Origin: Desulfocarbo sp964620595
Lineage (GTDB): Bacteria; Desulfobacterota; Desulfarculia; Desulfarculales; Desulfarculaceae
Direction: 5' to 3'
Assembly: GCA_964620595.1 (NCBI GenBank)
Contig: CAZUHP010000005.1
Span: forward strand, 44,891 to 108,890
Length of the DNA: 64,000 nucleotides
Made by a program: the position numbers and the translations under genes
Notes under the pieces: model-generated
Databases searched by the model: none
Seen by the model: only the letters and a program-made list of their open reading frames with translations
What the model was told of the DNA's origin: nothing
Part shown: piece by piece, positions 50,869 to 58,786 of the stretch
Layout: every line of letters starts with the position of its first letter
How positions within the stretch are numbered: position 1 is the stretch's first letter

Positions 50869-51450
50869 CTAGGCGCCCTGGGCCATGCCGCGGCCCAGGT
50901 CCCGGGCTTGTTGCAGGAGTTCGGGCCGCTCCTTGACGCTGCCCTTTCCCTCCACGCCGCGGACCAGAAGCCCTCTCTCGTAACTCATGTCCAGGGCGTC
51001 GTAGAAATACTTGGCCGTGAGTTCGACCCCGCTGAACAGGTTCTCACCCTTGGTGGCGCCCACCGCAATGAGCCAGCCCCGGCCCGCGTCGTAGTGCTTG
51101 CGCTGCTCCCGGGTCTTGCGGAGCATGCGCCCGGCCCAGCAGGCCTGGGCCCGGTCCACCAGGGCCTTGGCCTGGGCCGGCATGTTGTAGAAGAAAATGG
51201 GCACGGCCAGGACCACGGCCTCGGCCGCTTCCAACAGGGGATAGACCTCCTGCATGTCGTCCTGCACCACGCACTCGCCGGTCTCGTCGCAGCCGCCGCA
51301 CTCCAGGCAGCCCGACAGGTTCTTCAGCTTGCGGCAATAGAGGCGCTCCACCTGGGCCCCGGCCGCAGCCGCGGCCGCCAGGGCCTCATCCAACAAGACG
51401 TCGCTGTTGCCTCCCTTGCGGGGGCTTCCGTAGATGCCCAGTATCCTCAT
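50869..51450 (-). CDS. Iron-sulfur flavoprotein (NADPH-dependent FMN reductase family)
   Basis: 193 aa. Flavodoxin-like fold starting MRILGIYGSPRKGGNSDVLL, with the compact cysteine motif CLECGGCDETGEC (C-x2-C-x2-C-x5-C) that holds a 4Fe-4S cluster in archaeal and clostridial Isf proteins. AVPIFFYNMPAQAKALVDR is the FMN-site segment. ATG 51450. Functions as a one- or two-electron carrier; partners here could be the neighbouring rubredoxins and flavodoxin. Confidence 0.9.
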   Translation of the reverse strand: MRILGIYGSPRKGGNSDVLLDEALAAAAAAGAQVERLYCRKLKNLSGCLECGGCDETGECVVQDDMQEVYPLLEAAEAVVLAVPIFFYNMPAQAKALVDRAQACWAGRMLRKTREQRKHYDAGRGWLIAVGATKGENLFSGVELTAKYFYDALDMSYERGLLVRGVEGKGSVKERPELLQQARDLGRGMAQGA

Positions 51451-51479
51451 GCTCTCCTCGCTGCTGGTCTGCGCTTGCC

Positions 51480-51827
51480 CTAAAAGGTGATGATGCGGTA
51501 GCCCTGGTCCAGGTAGGGGGACATGGCCGGGTGGCCCATCATGTCCTGGCCCAGGGGCAGGCCCAGGGCCTCGACCTCGGCCAAGACACCCATCTCCTGG
51601 GAACAGGCCCGGCACACCGCCTTGATGAGCCCGGCTCGGCACACCTTGTCCCACAGCCCGTGCAGGGGGTTGTCCTCCTGGGCCAGTTGGGGCACCAACT
51701 TGGTGGCCGAACCCTCCACCACCACCGCCACCTGGTGGCCCTTTGCCTTCAGGTCCTGGGCGTTCAAGAGCACGTGCACGAAACACATCAGCTCGCCGTT
51801 GAAGGCGAACAAGGCCGTCTTTTGCAT
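51480..51827 (-). CDS. DsrE/DsrF-like protein
   Basis: 115 aa. Starts ALFAFNGELMCFVHVLLNA, with VAVVVEGSATKLVPQL and the C-terminal region VCRACSQEMGV holding two cysteines (C-x2-C) where DsrE-family sulfur carriers have a conserved Cys. Ends MSPYLDQGYRIITF. DsrE-like proteins bind or relay sulfane sulfur, but many members have no known role. Lies between the iron-sulfur flavoprotein and a four-cysteine mini-protein. Confidence 0.78.
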   Translation of the reverse strand: MQKTALFAFNGELMCFVHVLLNAQDLKAKGHQVAVVVEGSATKLVPQLAQEDNPLHGLWDKVCRAGLIKAVCRACSQEMGVLAEVEALGLPLGQDMMGHPAMSPYLDQGYRIITF

Positions 51828-51855
51828 ATCAGGCTCCGCGTATGCCAGGTGGGCC

Positions 51856-52026
51856 TCAGCCCAGGCGGGGGTCCTGGCCGGTGCTGCCGCAGTCGGGGGT
51901 GTAGCAGCTCACGTCCACGAAGTCACACTTCTCCTTGCAGGAGGGGCACTGCTCCGGCGGCTTGACCTCGGTGAGGGTGTAGCCGCAATTGGTGCACTTC
52001 CAGGTCATCTGGGGCGCTTGGGTCAT
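51856..52026 (-). CDS. Rubredoxin-like four-cysteine mini-protein
   Basis: 56 aa. ATG 52026 follows AAAGGAGAA at seven bases. The protein has WKCTNCGYTL and EQCPSCKEKC, i.e. two CxxC pairs separated by 12 residues, then three further cysteines (CDFVDVSCYTPDC). The first part resembles a rubredoxin-like metal knuckle, but the extra cysteines are unusual. It starts 28 bp after the rubredoxin gene ends. Confidence 0.8.
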   Translation of the reverse strand: MTQAPQMTWKCTNCGYTLTEVKPPEQCPSCKEKCDFVDVSCYTPDCGSTGQDPRLG

Positions 52027-52054
52027 GATACTTCTCCTTTATGAGGAAACCGGC

Positions 52055-52258
52055 TCAAGCCTCCTTGGCGGAACCGGGACCGGCCAGGGGACGGAACATC
52101 TTCTTGGAGGCACCGCACACCGGGCACTTGTAGTCCTCGGGTACATCCTCCCAAGGGGTTCCCTTGGGCACCTTTCCCTTGCGGCAGCCCTTGTCAGGGT
52201 TGTAGATGTAGCCGCAGTTGGAGGTTTGACATTGATACATCTCTTCCGGCTTGGCCAC
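52055..52258 (-). CDS. Rubredoxin with CX4C first knuckle
   Basis: 67 aa. GTG 52258 is seven bases after GGAGG; ATG 52240 is possible. Conserved rubredoxin sequence GYIYNPDKG and VPEDYKCPVCGASKKMF. The second knuckle is the normal CPVCG, but the first reads CQTSNCG, with four rather than two residues between cysteines, as reported for a second rubredoxin in Desulfovibrio. The insertion should alter redox potential. A Fur-box-like sequence lies 31 bp upstream. Confidence 0.92.
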   Translation of the reverse strand: MAKPEEMYQCQTSNCGYIYNPDKGCRKGKVPKGTPWEDVPEDYKCPVCGASKKMFRPLAGPGSAKEA

Positions 52259-52288
52259 GCCATGTCCTCCCGTGGGTGTAAGCATTTT

Positions 52289-52307
52289 GAAAATGATTCC
52301 TATTAAA
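52289..52307 (-). promoter_or_regulatory. Candidate Fur box upstream of rubredoxin
   Basis: The minus-strand 19-mer TTTAATAGGAATCATTTTC matches 13 of 19 positions of the classical Fur consensus, counted by eye. It lies 31-49 bp before the GTG. A TATAT stretch slightly upstream could be the -10, but no convincing -35 pair was found. It is one of the few AT-rich patches in the window. Confidence 0.4.
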
Positions 52308-52438
52308 AGGATATAGCAAGTTGGCCTCTGGGCAAACTCAAAAATGGCCGGATGAGTAACTGGCTGGACCCAGGGCGAAAATACCCTCCAGGCCCCACGG
52401 GGATGGGCCGTCCACAACTATAAGTGTAGCAAATTGGG

Positions 52439-53500
52439 TCAATAAGTGGCCAACTGCCGGCGCACCAGGGCCAGGTCGTCCTGGTTCAGCTCAAAGGGAT
52501 AGTTGCGCAGGTCCGGGCCGGGCTTTTCGTTGCCAAAGGGCCGGTTGCAGGCCACCCGGCCCGAGGCGCCCGGACAGCCCGAGGTCATGAAGGGCTGGCC
52601 CGAGGCAATGGCCGCCTCCAGGGTGTCCTCGTCCACCCCGAAGTCCCTCACCCTGCCCTTCTCGTCAAAGGCCATGTCCTTGGCCCGGGCCTGGTCGTGG
52701 TCGATGAGCCAGCGGGCCACTTGCACCCGGCGGTAGCCAAAAGGCTGGGGCTGGGGCCTCTGGCCCAGGGCGGAGAACTTCTCCGGGAAGAAGCAGAAGA
52801 GGTGGGTGGAGCCGCCGGCCGCGCGGGCGCGGTCCATGGCCCGCACCAGCTCCTGTTCGGTCTCGCCCAGGCCGAAGATCAGGTGCACGCCCACCTGGTC
52901 CTGGCCGAACACCTCCAGGGCCTGGTCATAGATGCGCCAGTAGTGGTCCCAGCGATGGGGCCCCCGGGCCGGCTTGCCCCGCAAGCGGGCGAAAAGCTCC
53001 GAGGTGGCCGCGTCGATGGCCACTCCGATGCGGTCGGCGCCGGCCTCCTTCATGTCCAGCAGGTCATCGCGGCCGAGCAGGGTGGGCGCGATGAGCAGGC
53101 TCACCGGCAGATGGGTGCGCGCCCGCACCTGGCGGCATATCTCCAGGGTGTCGGCCTGGGCCCGGGGGTGGGTGATCTGGGAGATGCACACCCGCTCCAC
53201 CCAGGGAGGGGCCTGGGCGCAACGGGCGATCACCTCGTCCAGGGGATGGCTGGCCCAGGCCACCCGGATGAACTTCTCGAAGCGGGGGTCGTTGCGGTGG
53301 GGGTTCTCCCGGGCCAGGCCGCAGAAGGAGCAGTTGGCCTTGCAGCCCGAGGCATAGGTGAGCAACAGGTTGATGCAGCCCAGGCGGGCGTTGCGGAAGA
53401 AACGGCCTTGGGCCAGGCCCAGGGTCATGGCCGCGGCCAGGGAAAGCCGCACCCGCTCCGGGCTGTAGGCTTCCTCCACAAGTTGCGCGGCTTGGCTCAT
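52439..53500 (-). CDS. lipS2: Radical SAM protein, LipS2-like (biotin synthase-related) lipoyl synthase component
   Basis: 353 aa. CX3CX2C radical SAM motif at C53, C57 and C60 (SGCKANCSFCGLAREN). A C-terminal cysteine set CPGASGRVACNRPFGNE could bind a second Fe-S cluster. VRLSLAAAMTLGLA at the N-terminus recalls the biotin synthase-related group (COG2516) to which LipS2 belongs. In the split lipoyl synthase, LipS1 and LipS2 together insert two sulfurs into the octanoyl chain. The LipS1/LipS2 label is by memory of these groups, not by alignment. Last gene of the lipoate operon; 36 bp from the previous gene. Confidence 0.75.
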   Translation of the reverse strand: MSQAAQLVEEAYSPERVRLSLAAAMTLGLAQGRFFRNARLGCINLLLTYASGCKANCSFCGLARENPHRNDPRFEKFIRVAWASHPLDEVIARCAQAPPWVERVCISQITHPRAQADTLEICRQVRARTHLPVSLLIAPTLLGRDDLLDMKEAGADRIGVAIDAATSELFARLRGKPARGPHRWDHYWRIYDQALEVFGQDQVGVHLIFGLGETEQELVRAMDRARAAGGSTHLFCFFPEKFSALGQRPQPQPFGYRRVQVARWLIDHDQARAKDMAFDEKGRVRDFGVDEDTLEAAIASGQPFMTSGCPGASGRVACNRPFGNEKPGPDLRNYPFELNQDDLALVRRQLATY

Positions 53501-53536
53501 GGCTTCCCTCCCCCTGAAGTTGACCGGCTCCCGGCC

Positions 53537-54469
53537 CTAGGCCAAGGAGCAGCAGGTGTCGGCATAGCTTATTTCTATCCCCAGCTCGCGGGCCTTGTCC
53601 AGGGCCGCGTCCGAGGGGATGGCCAGGGCGTTTATGCCCGCCTCTACTGCCAGGGCGTCCAGCTCGGCCCGAAAGCGGCCCCGGGGCCGGGCGCAGCCCA
53701 GGTGGTGGGCCGGGGCCGGGAGCCGCTCCCGGGCCCGGGCCAGGAAACGGGCCACCACCTCCGGCGCGGGCGGCTCGCGGTCGGCAAAGGGCGTGCCCCT
53801 CAGCGGCATGAGCACCACGAACACCACCCGCCGGCACTCCAGCCCCGCCACCAGCTCCAAGGCCCGTTCCTCGCCCTTCAGCCGCCCCCCGTGCAGACCC
53901 AGGATGATGTGGGGCACCACCTCCAAGCCGGCCTGGGCCAGGGCGGCCAGGGTCTCGGCCTGGGCGGCCAGGCCGTCGGCCAAATGGAGCACCTCCCGCG
54001 CGGTCTCCTCCGCGCCCACCACGTCGATGAGCGCCTGGCGCACGCCCGCCTCCTTGAGCGCCCTGGCGGTGGGGGCGTCGATGCGGGCCACGTGGGCGGT
54101 GACCGTGAGCCCGGTCTCCTCTATGACCTGGGCGATGGCCGGCAGGTACTCGGCCCAGGGCAGGCGGCCCCGGCGGTCGCTGCCGCCGGAGAGCAAAAAG
54201 CCCTGCTGGCCCTGGGCGGCCAGGCGGCGGCCCAGTTCCACCAGCTCCGCCGGGCTGGTGGCGGGCAGCATGGTCTCCAGCAGCCGGCCCCGGCAGTGGT
54301 CGCAGCCCAGCTCGCAGTCCCGGCCGGTGAGGCTCACCGCCGGGTAGCGCCCCCGGTGGCCGTAGGCCACGAACATGCCCGGGGTGGCGATGACCAGGCG
54401 CTTGCCATGGCGGGCCCAGGAAAGCTCCCGGGCCCGGGCCAGCAGGCGGCTCAGCCCGGAGGCGCTCAC
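53537..54469 (-). CDS. lipS1: Radical SAM protein, LipS1-like lipoyl synthase component
   Basis: 310 aa, GTG start overlapping the flavoprotein stop (GTGA). The CX3CX2C motif is at C52, C56 and C59 in GRDCELGCDHCRGRLLETM. GFLLSGGSDRRGRLP and the C-terminal DTCCSLA match the COG1856 group of biotin-synthase homologs. A LipS1 role in lipoate formation is supported by the neighbouring LipS2-like gene, the flavoprotein and the lipoate ligase. The start is downstream of the assembly gap, so the coding sequence is complete. Confidence 0.77.
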   Translation of the reverse strand: MSASGLSRLLARARELSWARHGKRLVIATPGMFVAYGHRGRYPAVSLTGRDCELGCDHCRGRLLETMLPATSPAELVELGRRLAAQGQQGFLLSGGSDRRGRLPWAEYLPAIAQVIEETGLTVTAHVARIDAPTARALKEAGVRQALIDVVGAEETAREVLHLADGLAAQAETLAALAQAGLEVVPHIILGLHGGRLKGEERALELVAGLECRRVVFVVLMPLRGTPFADREPPAPEVVARFLARARERLPAPAHHLGCARPRGRFRAELDALAVEAGINALAIPSDAALDKARELGIEISYADTCCSLA

Positions 54470-55662
54470 GGGGCCGCCTTCCCGGCTCCGCCGCCCCCCT
54501 CGCCGCCCCCCNNNNNNNNNNNNNNNNNNNNNNNNNNNNNNNNNNNNNNNNNNNNNNNNNNNNNNNNNNNNNNNNNNNNNNNNNNNNNNNNNNNNNNNNN
54601 NNNNNNNNNNNCGCCGCCCCCCTCGCCGCCCCCCCCGCCGCCCGGCCAGGCCTGGGCCATGAGCGCGCTGAAGTCTTCAGAGTCCCACCCGGCCAGCATG
54701 CGCTCCCGGGCGGCCAGGCCGCGGCCCAGATAGCCCCCGTAATGCAGCTCGAGCTGGTGGGCATAGTCCTGGGCCGCCGCGGGTTGGTCGCCGGCCAGGG
54801 CCAGGGCCGCCTCCCCGGCCAAGCGGCCCGAGGCCACCGCCTGGGGGATGCCCGCGCCGGTGATGGGGTGGGTGAGTCCGGCGGCGTCCCCGGCCAGGAG
54901 CAGGCGGCCCGCAAAGGGCGGCCGCCGGGGCCCGCCCACCGGGATCGCCCCCCCGCCCACGGCCAGCACGCCCGACTGGACGAGGCCCTCGGCCACCAGG
55001 CGCCGGCGCAGCGACTCCAGCCGGCGCCAGGGCCTGGCCCGGCCCAGGCAGCCCACCCCCAGGTTGGCGGCGCGTCCCTTGGGAAAGAGCCAGGCATAGC
55101 CGCCCTCGTAGGCCGGGTCCAGGAAGACCAGGGTGCGGGAAAGCTCCCGGGCCAGGGGCACCTCCACCTGCACCCCGGCCAGGAGTTCCTGGCGGGCCAG
55201 GCCGAAGGCGCGGGCCGTGGCCGAGGCGGCCCCGTCGGCCGCCACCAGGCAGCCGCAGGACACCTCGCGCCGCTGGCCGCGCTCAAGGAGCACCAGGCGG
55301 TCGCCCTCCTGCCCGGCAAAGGCCGTCCCGGCGGCCAGCACCGCCCCGGCCCGGGCCGCCTCCAGGGCCAGGTCGTGGTCGAACACCTGCCGGTCCAGTA
55401 TCCAGCCCGGGGCGGGTGAGTAGCGGGCACCGCCGTGCAGGCGGGTCTCCATGCCCTCCACCGCCTGCACCCGGCAGCGGGGGGGCAGATCCAGCTCCAG
55501 GCCCAGGGCCCGGGGAACGAACTCGGCGCAGTGGGGCAAGGCCCCCACTCTCTTCTTGCGCTCCACCAGGAGCACCCGGGCCCCGCCCCGGGCCGCGGCC
55601 CGGGCCGCCAGGGAACCGGCCGGCCCGGCGCCGATGACCACCACGTCCCAAGTCTCAGGCAT
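54466..55662 (-). CDS. lipT: FAD-dependent oxidoreductase, geranylgeranyl reductase-like (LipT-like), interrupted by an assembly gap
   Basis: About 398 codons with a 100-N gap near the 3' end. N-terminal FAD site VVVIGAGPAGSLAARAAARG and FAD-binding segment LLLAGDAAGLTHPITGAGIP, with the order of the geranylgeranyl reductase family. A flavoprotein of this family (LipT) accompanies LipS1/LipS2 and fused lipoate ligases in the alternative lipoate pathway and is thought to supply electrons. The TTG-started ligase gene upstream overlaps by 8 bp. The C-terminal tail on both sides of the gap is Gly-rich repeat (GGGEGGG), so the true length is unknown. Confidence 0.75.
   Translation of the reverse strand: MPETWDVVVIGAGPAGSLAARAAARGGARVLLVERKKRVGALPHCAEFVPRALGLELDLPPRCRVQAVEGMETRLHGGARYSPAPGWILDRQVFDHDLALEAARAGAVLAAGTAFAGQEGDRLVLLERGQRREVSCGCLVAADGAASATARAFGLARQELLAGVQVEVPLARELSRTLVFLDPAYEGGYAWLFPKGRAANLGVGCLGRARPWRRLESLRRRLVAEGLVQSGVLAVGGGAIPVGGPRRPPFAGRLLLAGDAAGLTHPITGAGIPQAVASGRLAGEAALALAGDQPAAAQDYAHQLELHYGGYLGRGLAARERMLAGWDSEDFSALMAQAWPGGGGGGEGGGXXXXXXXXXXXXXXXXXXXXXXXXXXXXXXXXXXGGGEGGGGAGKAAP
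54491..54636 (-). repeat. G-tract array 6, 12-bp unit, spanning the assembly gap
   Basis: C6 tracts at 54494 and 54506 to the left of the gap, and at 54617 and 54629 (C8) to the right, each pair spaced 12 bp. On the coding strand the unit is GGGGGGCGGCGA. Both flanks have the same unit, so the assembler most likely failed inside a longer array. In frame with the LipT-like gene. Confidence 0.8.
54512..54611. other. Assembly gap of exactly 100 N
   Basis: Run of 100 N, the conventional length for a gap of unknown size, inside a G-tract repeat. It is not sequence, and the LipT-like reading frame across it is unverified. Confidence 0.99.
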
Positions 55663-57226
55663 GGGCCGCTTCCCCGGCCATGAGGCGGGCCACCTTTTCG
55701 ATCAGCGCCTGGTTCATCTCGGTCTGGTTGTCGAAGCGTCCCCGGTAGGCGTCCATGCCCTTGCCCAGGTCATAGCAGGTGGTGGAGTCCAGGTTGATCA
55801 GCACGCCCCGGGCGCCGCTGGCCTCCATCTCGCGCTGGTGCTTGCAGTAGAAGGCCTCGCAGCAGGAGCCCACGAACACGCCGCCCTGGCCGGCGATCTC
55901 GGCCAGCACCTCCATCAGGTGCTCGAAGCTCTGTACGGAAACCGGCTCCAACTCCAGGCTATGGGCCAGGTGGTAGAGGGGGTCGAACTGGCACTCGCCG
56001 CAGCGGGCGCAGTCGGGCACGAAGCGGTAGTCGCACTCCAGGGGCTTGGAGCAATAGGGCAGGAGCAGCCATCCCGCCCGCACCCGGCCCAGCTCCTCCG
56101 GCTCCAGGCCCACCAAGAAGAGCTCCGCCGCCTCGGCTTCGCTGAAGCTCCGGCCCAGCACCCGCCGGGCCGCGGCCGAGGCCACCGCCCGGGCCACCTC
56201 TCCCGGCGCGATTCCCAGGAGTTCGCCCCCGGAGCGGGCCAGGAAGTCCAGCACCGTGGCGTGCAGCACCTCGGGCTTGGCCTTCTGGCCCATGAGCGCG
56301 GCCTCCAGATCGAAGACCAGCCGCTGGGGCCGGCTGAAGAAGTCGCCGGTGATGAGCGCCTTCTGCACCCTAAGGGCCCGGGCGTCCAGCCAGAGGACCA
56401 CCCGCAGGTTGCCCTCATCGGTCTGCAGGATGCTCCGCAGCCAGGCCGGCCGGCCCGGCCCGCTGCCGCGCTTCAGGTGTATCCACTCATCGCTCTGGAA
56501 ATAAGGCAGGCGCCGGGCCAGCTCGGCGCGCTCATCCTGGCTGAGCCCGCCGGGGGTCAGCTCCAGGCCCAGGCTCTGGCTGAACTCATCGCTGATGGCC
56601 TGCTTGAGCTCCTCCAGGTCCACCGGGCCCACCAGGTCCTCCACAAAGGCCAGGCGCTGCATGAGGGATTCGATCTCGCGCTTCTTGAGCTTTTCCACCG
56701 GCACCCGCAGGGCCCGCAAGAAGCGCTCTATCTCGTTCTTGATGAGCACCGTGCCCTGGAACAAGGCGCCGCCCTCCAGCACGAAACCGCCGGTGCCGGA
56801 GATCTTGCGGCCGTGGACCTCGATGTCGTTGCGGGGGCGGAAGCGGGCCTCCAGGCCCAGGCGGCAATAGGCCCGGGCCGCGGCCTGGCAGATGCGGGTG
56901 AGGGCGGCCTCGAAGCCGCCGGCAAAGGGACCATGGCCCAGGGGCGCGATCAACTCCCAGCCCAGGGCCGAGGACTGGAACAAGAGGGCGCCGCCGCCGG
57001 TGAGCCGGCGGTTCACCTCGATGCCCTCCTGGCGGCAGTAGTCCAGGCGCAGCTCGCGCTCGGCCTCCTGGTGATAGCCCAAAAGCGCGGCGTCGGGCTG
57101 GAAGCGCAGGAAACGCAGGGTGGGCGGGCTCAGGCCCTGGCCCGCCCGGCGGGTCAGCACCTCGTCCAGGGCCATGTTCTCGGCGGCGCTCAAAAGGCCG
57201 GTGTCCAGCAGTCTGAATTCAGCCAA
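55655..57226 (-). CDS. slpl: Lipoate-protein ligase (A and B domains) fused to a DUF116-like cysteine domain
   Basis: 523 aa, TTG 57226 after GGGAGAAG. Residues 1-165 are a lipoate/biotin ligase fold: GIEVNRRLTGGGALLF, then NDIEVHGRKISGTGGFV with the catalytic Lys141. Residues about 240-345 match the lipoate ligase accessory (B) domain (GDFFSRPQRLVFDLEAALMG). Residues 386-490 add a DUF116-like domain with cysteines 392, 398, 406, 409, 412, 455, 456, 461 and 484 (for example CARCGEC). Fused A-B ligases are the first enzyme of the LipS1/LipS2 lipoate route. The DUF116 fusion is, as far as I know, not a described part of it. Confidence 0.85.
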   Translation of the reverse strand: MAEFRLLDTGLLSAAENMALDEVLTRRAGQGLSPPTLRFLRFQPDAALLGYHQEAERELRLDYCRQEGIEVNRRLTGGGALLFQSSALGWELIAPLGHGPFAGGFEAALTRICQAAARAYCRLGLEARFRPRNDIEVHGRKISGTGGFVLEGGALFQGTVLIKNEIERFLRALRVPVEKLKKREIESLMQRLAFVEDLVGPVDLEELKQAISDEFSQSLGLELTPGGLSQDERAELARRLPYFQSDEWIHLKRGSGPGRPAWLRSILQTDEGNLRVVLWLDARALRVQKALITGDFFSRPQRLVFDLEAALMGQKAKPEVLHATVLDFLARSGGELLGIAPGEVARAVASAAARRVLGRSFSEAEAAELFLVGLEPEELGRVRAGWLLLPYCSKPLECDYRFVPDCARCGECQFDPLYHLAHSLELEPVSVQSFEHLMEVLAEIAGQGGVFVGSCCEAFYCKHQREMEASGARGVLINLDSTTCYDLGKGMDAYRGRFDNQTEMNQALIEKVARLMAGEAAHA

Positions 57227-57289
57227 CTCCGCTTCTCCCAGGGGTCGCCTCAGGCAGGGCGGTGGTCCGGGCCGCGCCGGCCAACAGAG

Positions 57290-58783
57290 CTAGCCGCGGG
57301 GCCGCAGCTCGAAGTGCTCGGCATGCAGCCCGTGATCCGCCACCACGTGGATGGTCAGCTGCAACAGGTCCTCGATCTCCTCCAGGGGGTAGCGCTCCTC
57401 CTGGAGGAGCACCTCGGCCACCCGGGGATGCACCCGCACCTCCACCGCGCTGTACTGGCTGTCCCGGTACTCCCGCTCCAGGGCGCGGAACAGCTCGTAG
57501 CAAACCGTGGTGGGGTTCTTGATCAGCCCCCGGCCCCGGCAGTAGAAGCAGGGCTCCTTCAAGGTCTCGGCCAGGGACTCGCGCACCCGCTTGCGGGTCA
57601 TCTCCACCAGGCCCAGGGCGCTCATGCCAAGCACGTTGGTCTTGGAGCGGTCCACGGCCAGGGCCTCCTTCAAGGCCTCCACCACCCGGGTGCGGTTGGA
57701 TTCGCGCTCCATGTCGATGAAGTCGATCACGATGAGCCCGCCGATGTCCCGGAGGCGTATCTGGTAGGCGATCTCCTTGACCGCCTCCAGGTTGGTCTTG
57801 AGGATGGTCTCCTCCAGGTTGTAGCTGCCCACGTAGCGGCCGGTGTTCACGTCGATGGAGGTGAGGGCCTCGGTCTTCTCTATGACCACGTAGCCGCCGC
57901 TCTTGAGCCATATCTTGCGCTCCAGGGCGCGGTTCAGCTCGGCCTCCACCCCGTAGGCGTCGAAGATGGGCTCGCGGCCGTTGTAGAGCTCCACGCTGTC
58001 CAGGAGCCGGGGCATGAACTCGCTGACGAAATCCACCACCTCCTGGTACTCGGCCGGGCAGTCGATGACCAGGCGGTCCACGTCGCGGGTGAACAGGTCG
58101 CGCACCGCCCGCAGGCTCACCGAAAGGTCCTGGTGCAACACCTCCGGCACCCCGGCCCGCTGGCGGCGCTGGTTGATGGAGTCCCACAGGGAGCAGAGGA
58201 AGTCCATCTCCGCGGCCAGCTTCTCGCGGCCGAAGCCCTCGCTCACCGTGCGGGCGATGAAGCCCTTGCCCGGGGGGCGCATCTCCTCCAGGAGGTTGCG
58301 CAACCGGCTGCGCTCCTCCTCGTCCTCTATGCGCCGGCTGATGCCCACATGGTCGATGGTGGGCATGAACACCAGGTTGCGGCCGGGCAGGGTGATGTGG
58401 GTGGTGAGCCGGGCGCCCTTGTTGCCCAGGGGCTCCTTGGCCACCTGCACCATGATCTCCTGGCCCTCGCGCAGCAGGTCCTCGATGCCCTGGCCCCCCG
58501 GGCGCCCCGAGCCGCCCTCGGGCGCCTCCTGGGGCAGGAGTTCGTTCAGCTCGGGCTCGCCGGCCACGTCGCCCACGTAGAGGAAGGCGGCCTTGGGCAG
58601 ACCTATGTCCACGAAGGCGGCCTGCATGCCGGGCAGCACCCGGGCCACCCGGCCCAGGTAGATGTTGCCGGCCAGGGAGCCCTCGCGGTGGCGCTCCACG
58701 TACACCTCCAGGCACTGGCGATTGTCCACCAGGGCCACCCGGGTCTCATAGGAGCGCGCATTTATCAGGAGGGTGGTGGCCAT
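57290..58783 (-). CDS. rng: Ribonuclease G
   Basis: 497 aa RNase E/G family endoribonuclease. S1 domain near the start (LAGNIYLGRVARVLPGMQAAFVDIG), catalytic aspartates in LTSIDVNTGRYVG and LIVIDFIDM, and the zinc-link CFYCRGRGLIKN (CxxC). It trims 16S rRNA 5' ends and degrades mRNA. ATG 58783 overlaps no neighbour; the TIGR03960-like gene ends 4 bp upstream. Frequently adjacent to that radical SAM gene in deltaproteobacteria. Confidence 0.95.
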   Translation of the reverse strand: MATTLLINARSYETRVALVDNRQCLEVYVERHREGSLAGNIYLGRVARVLPGMQAAFVDIGLPKAAFLYVGDVAGEPELNELLPQEAPEGGSGRPGGQGIEDLLREGQEIMVQVAKEPLGNKGARLTTHITLPGRNLVFMPTIDHVGISRRIEDEEERSRLRNLLEEMRPPGKGFIARTVSEGFGREKLAAEMDFLCSLWDSINQRRQRAGVPEVLHQDLSVSLRAVRDLFTRDVDRLVIDCPAEYQEVVDFVSEFMPRLLDSVELYNGREPIFDAYGVEAELNRALERKIWLKSGGYVVIEKTEALTSIDVNTGRYVGSYNLEETILKTNLEAVKEIAYQIRLRDIGGLIVIDFIDMERESNRTRVVEALKEALAVDRSKTNVLGMSALGLVEMTRKRVRESLAETLKEPCFYCRGRGLIKNPTTVCYELFRALEREYRDSQYSAVEVRVHPRVAEVLLQEERYPLEEIEDLLQLTIHVVADHGLHAEHFELRPRG

Positions 58784-58786
58784 GTC

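Noticed and set aside
52260..52417. N-terminal extension of the rubredoxin frame to 52417
   Set aside because: The extra residues have no rubredoxin similarity and cover the Fur-like box; GTG 52258 has a good ribosome site.
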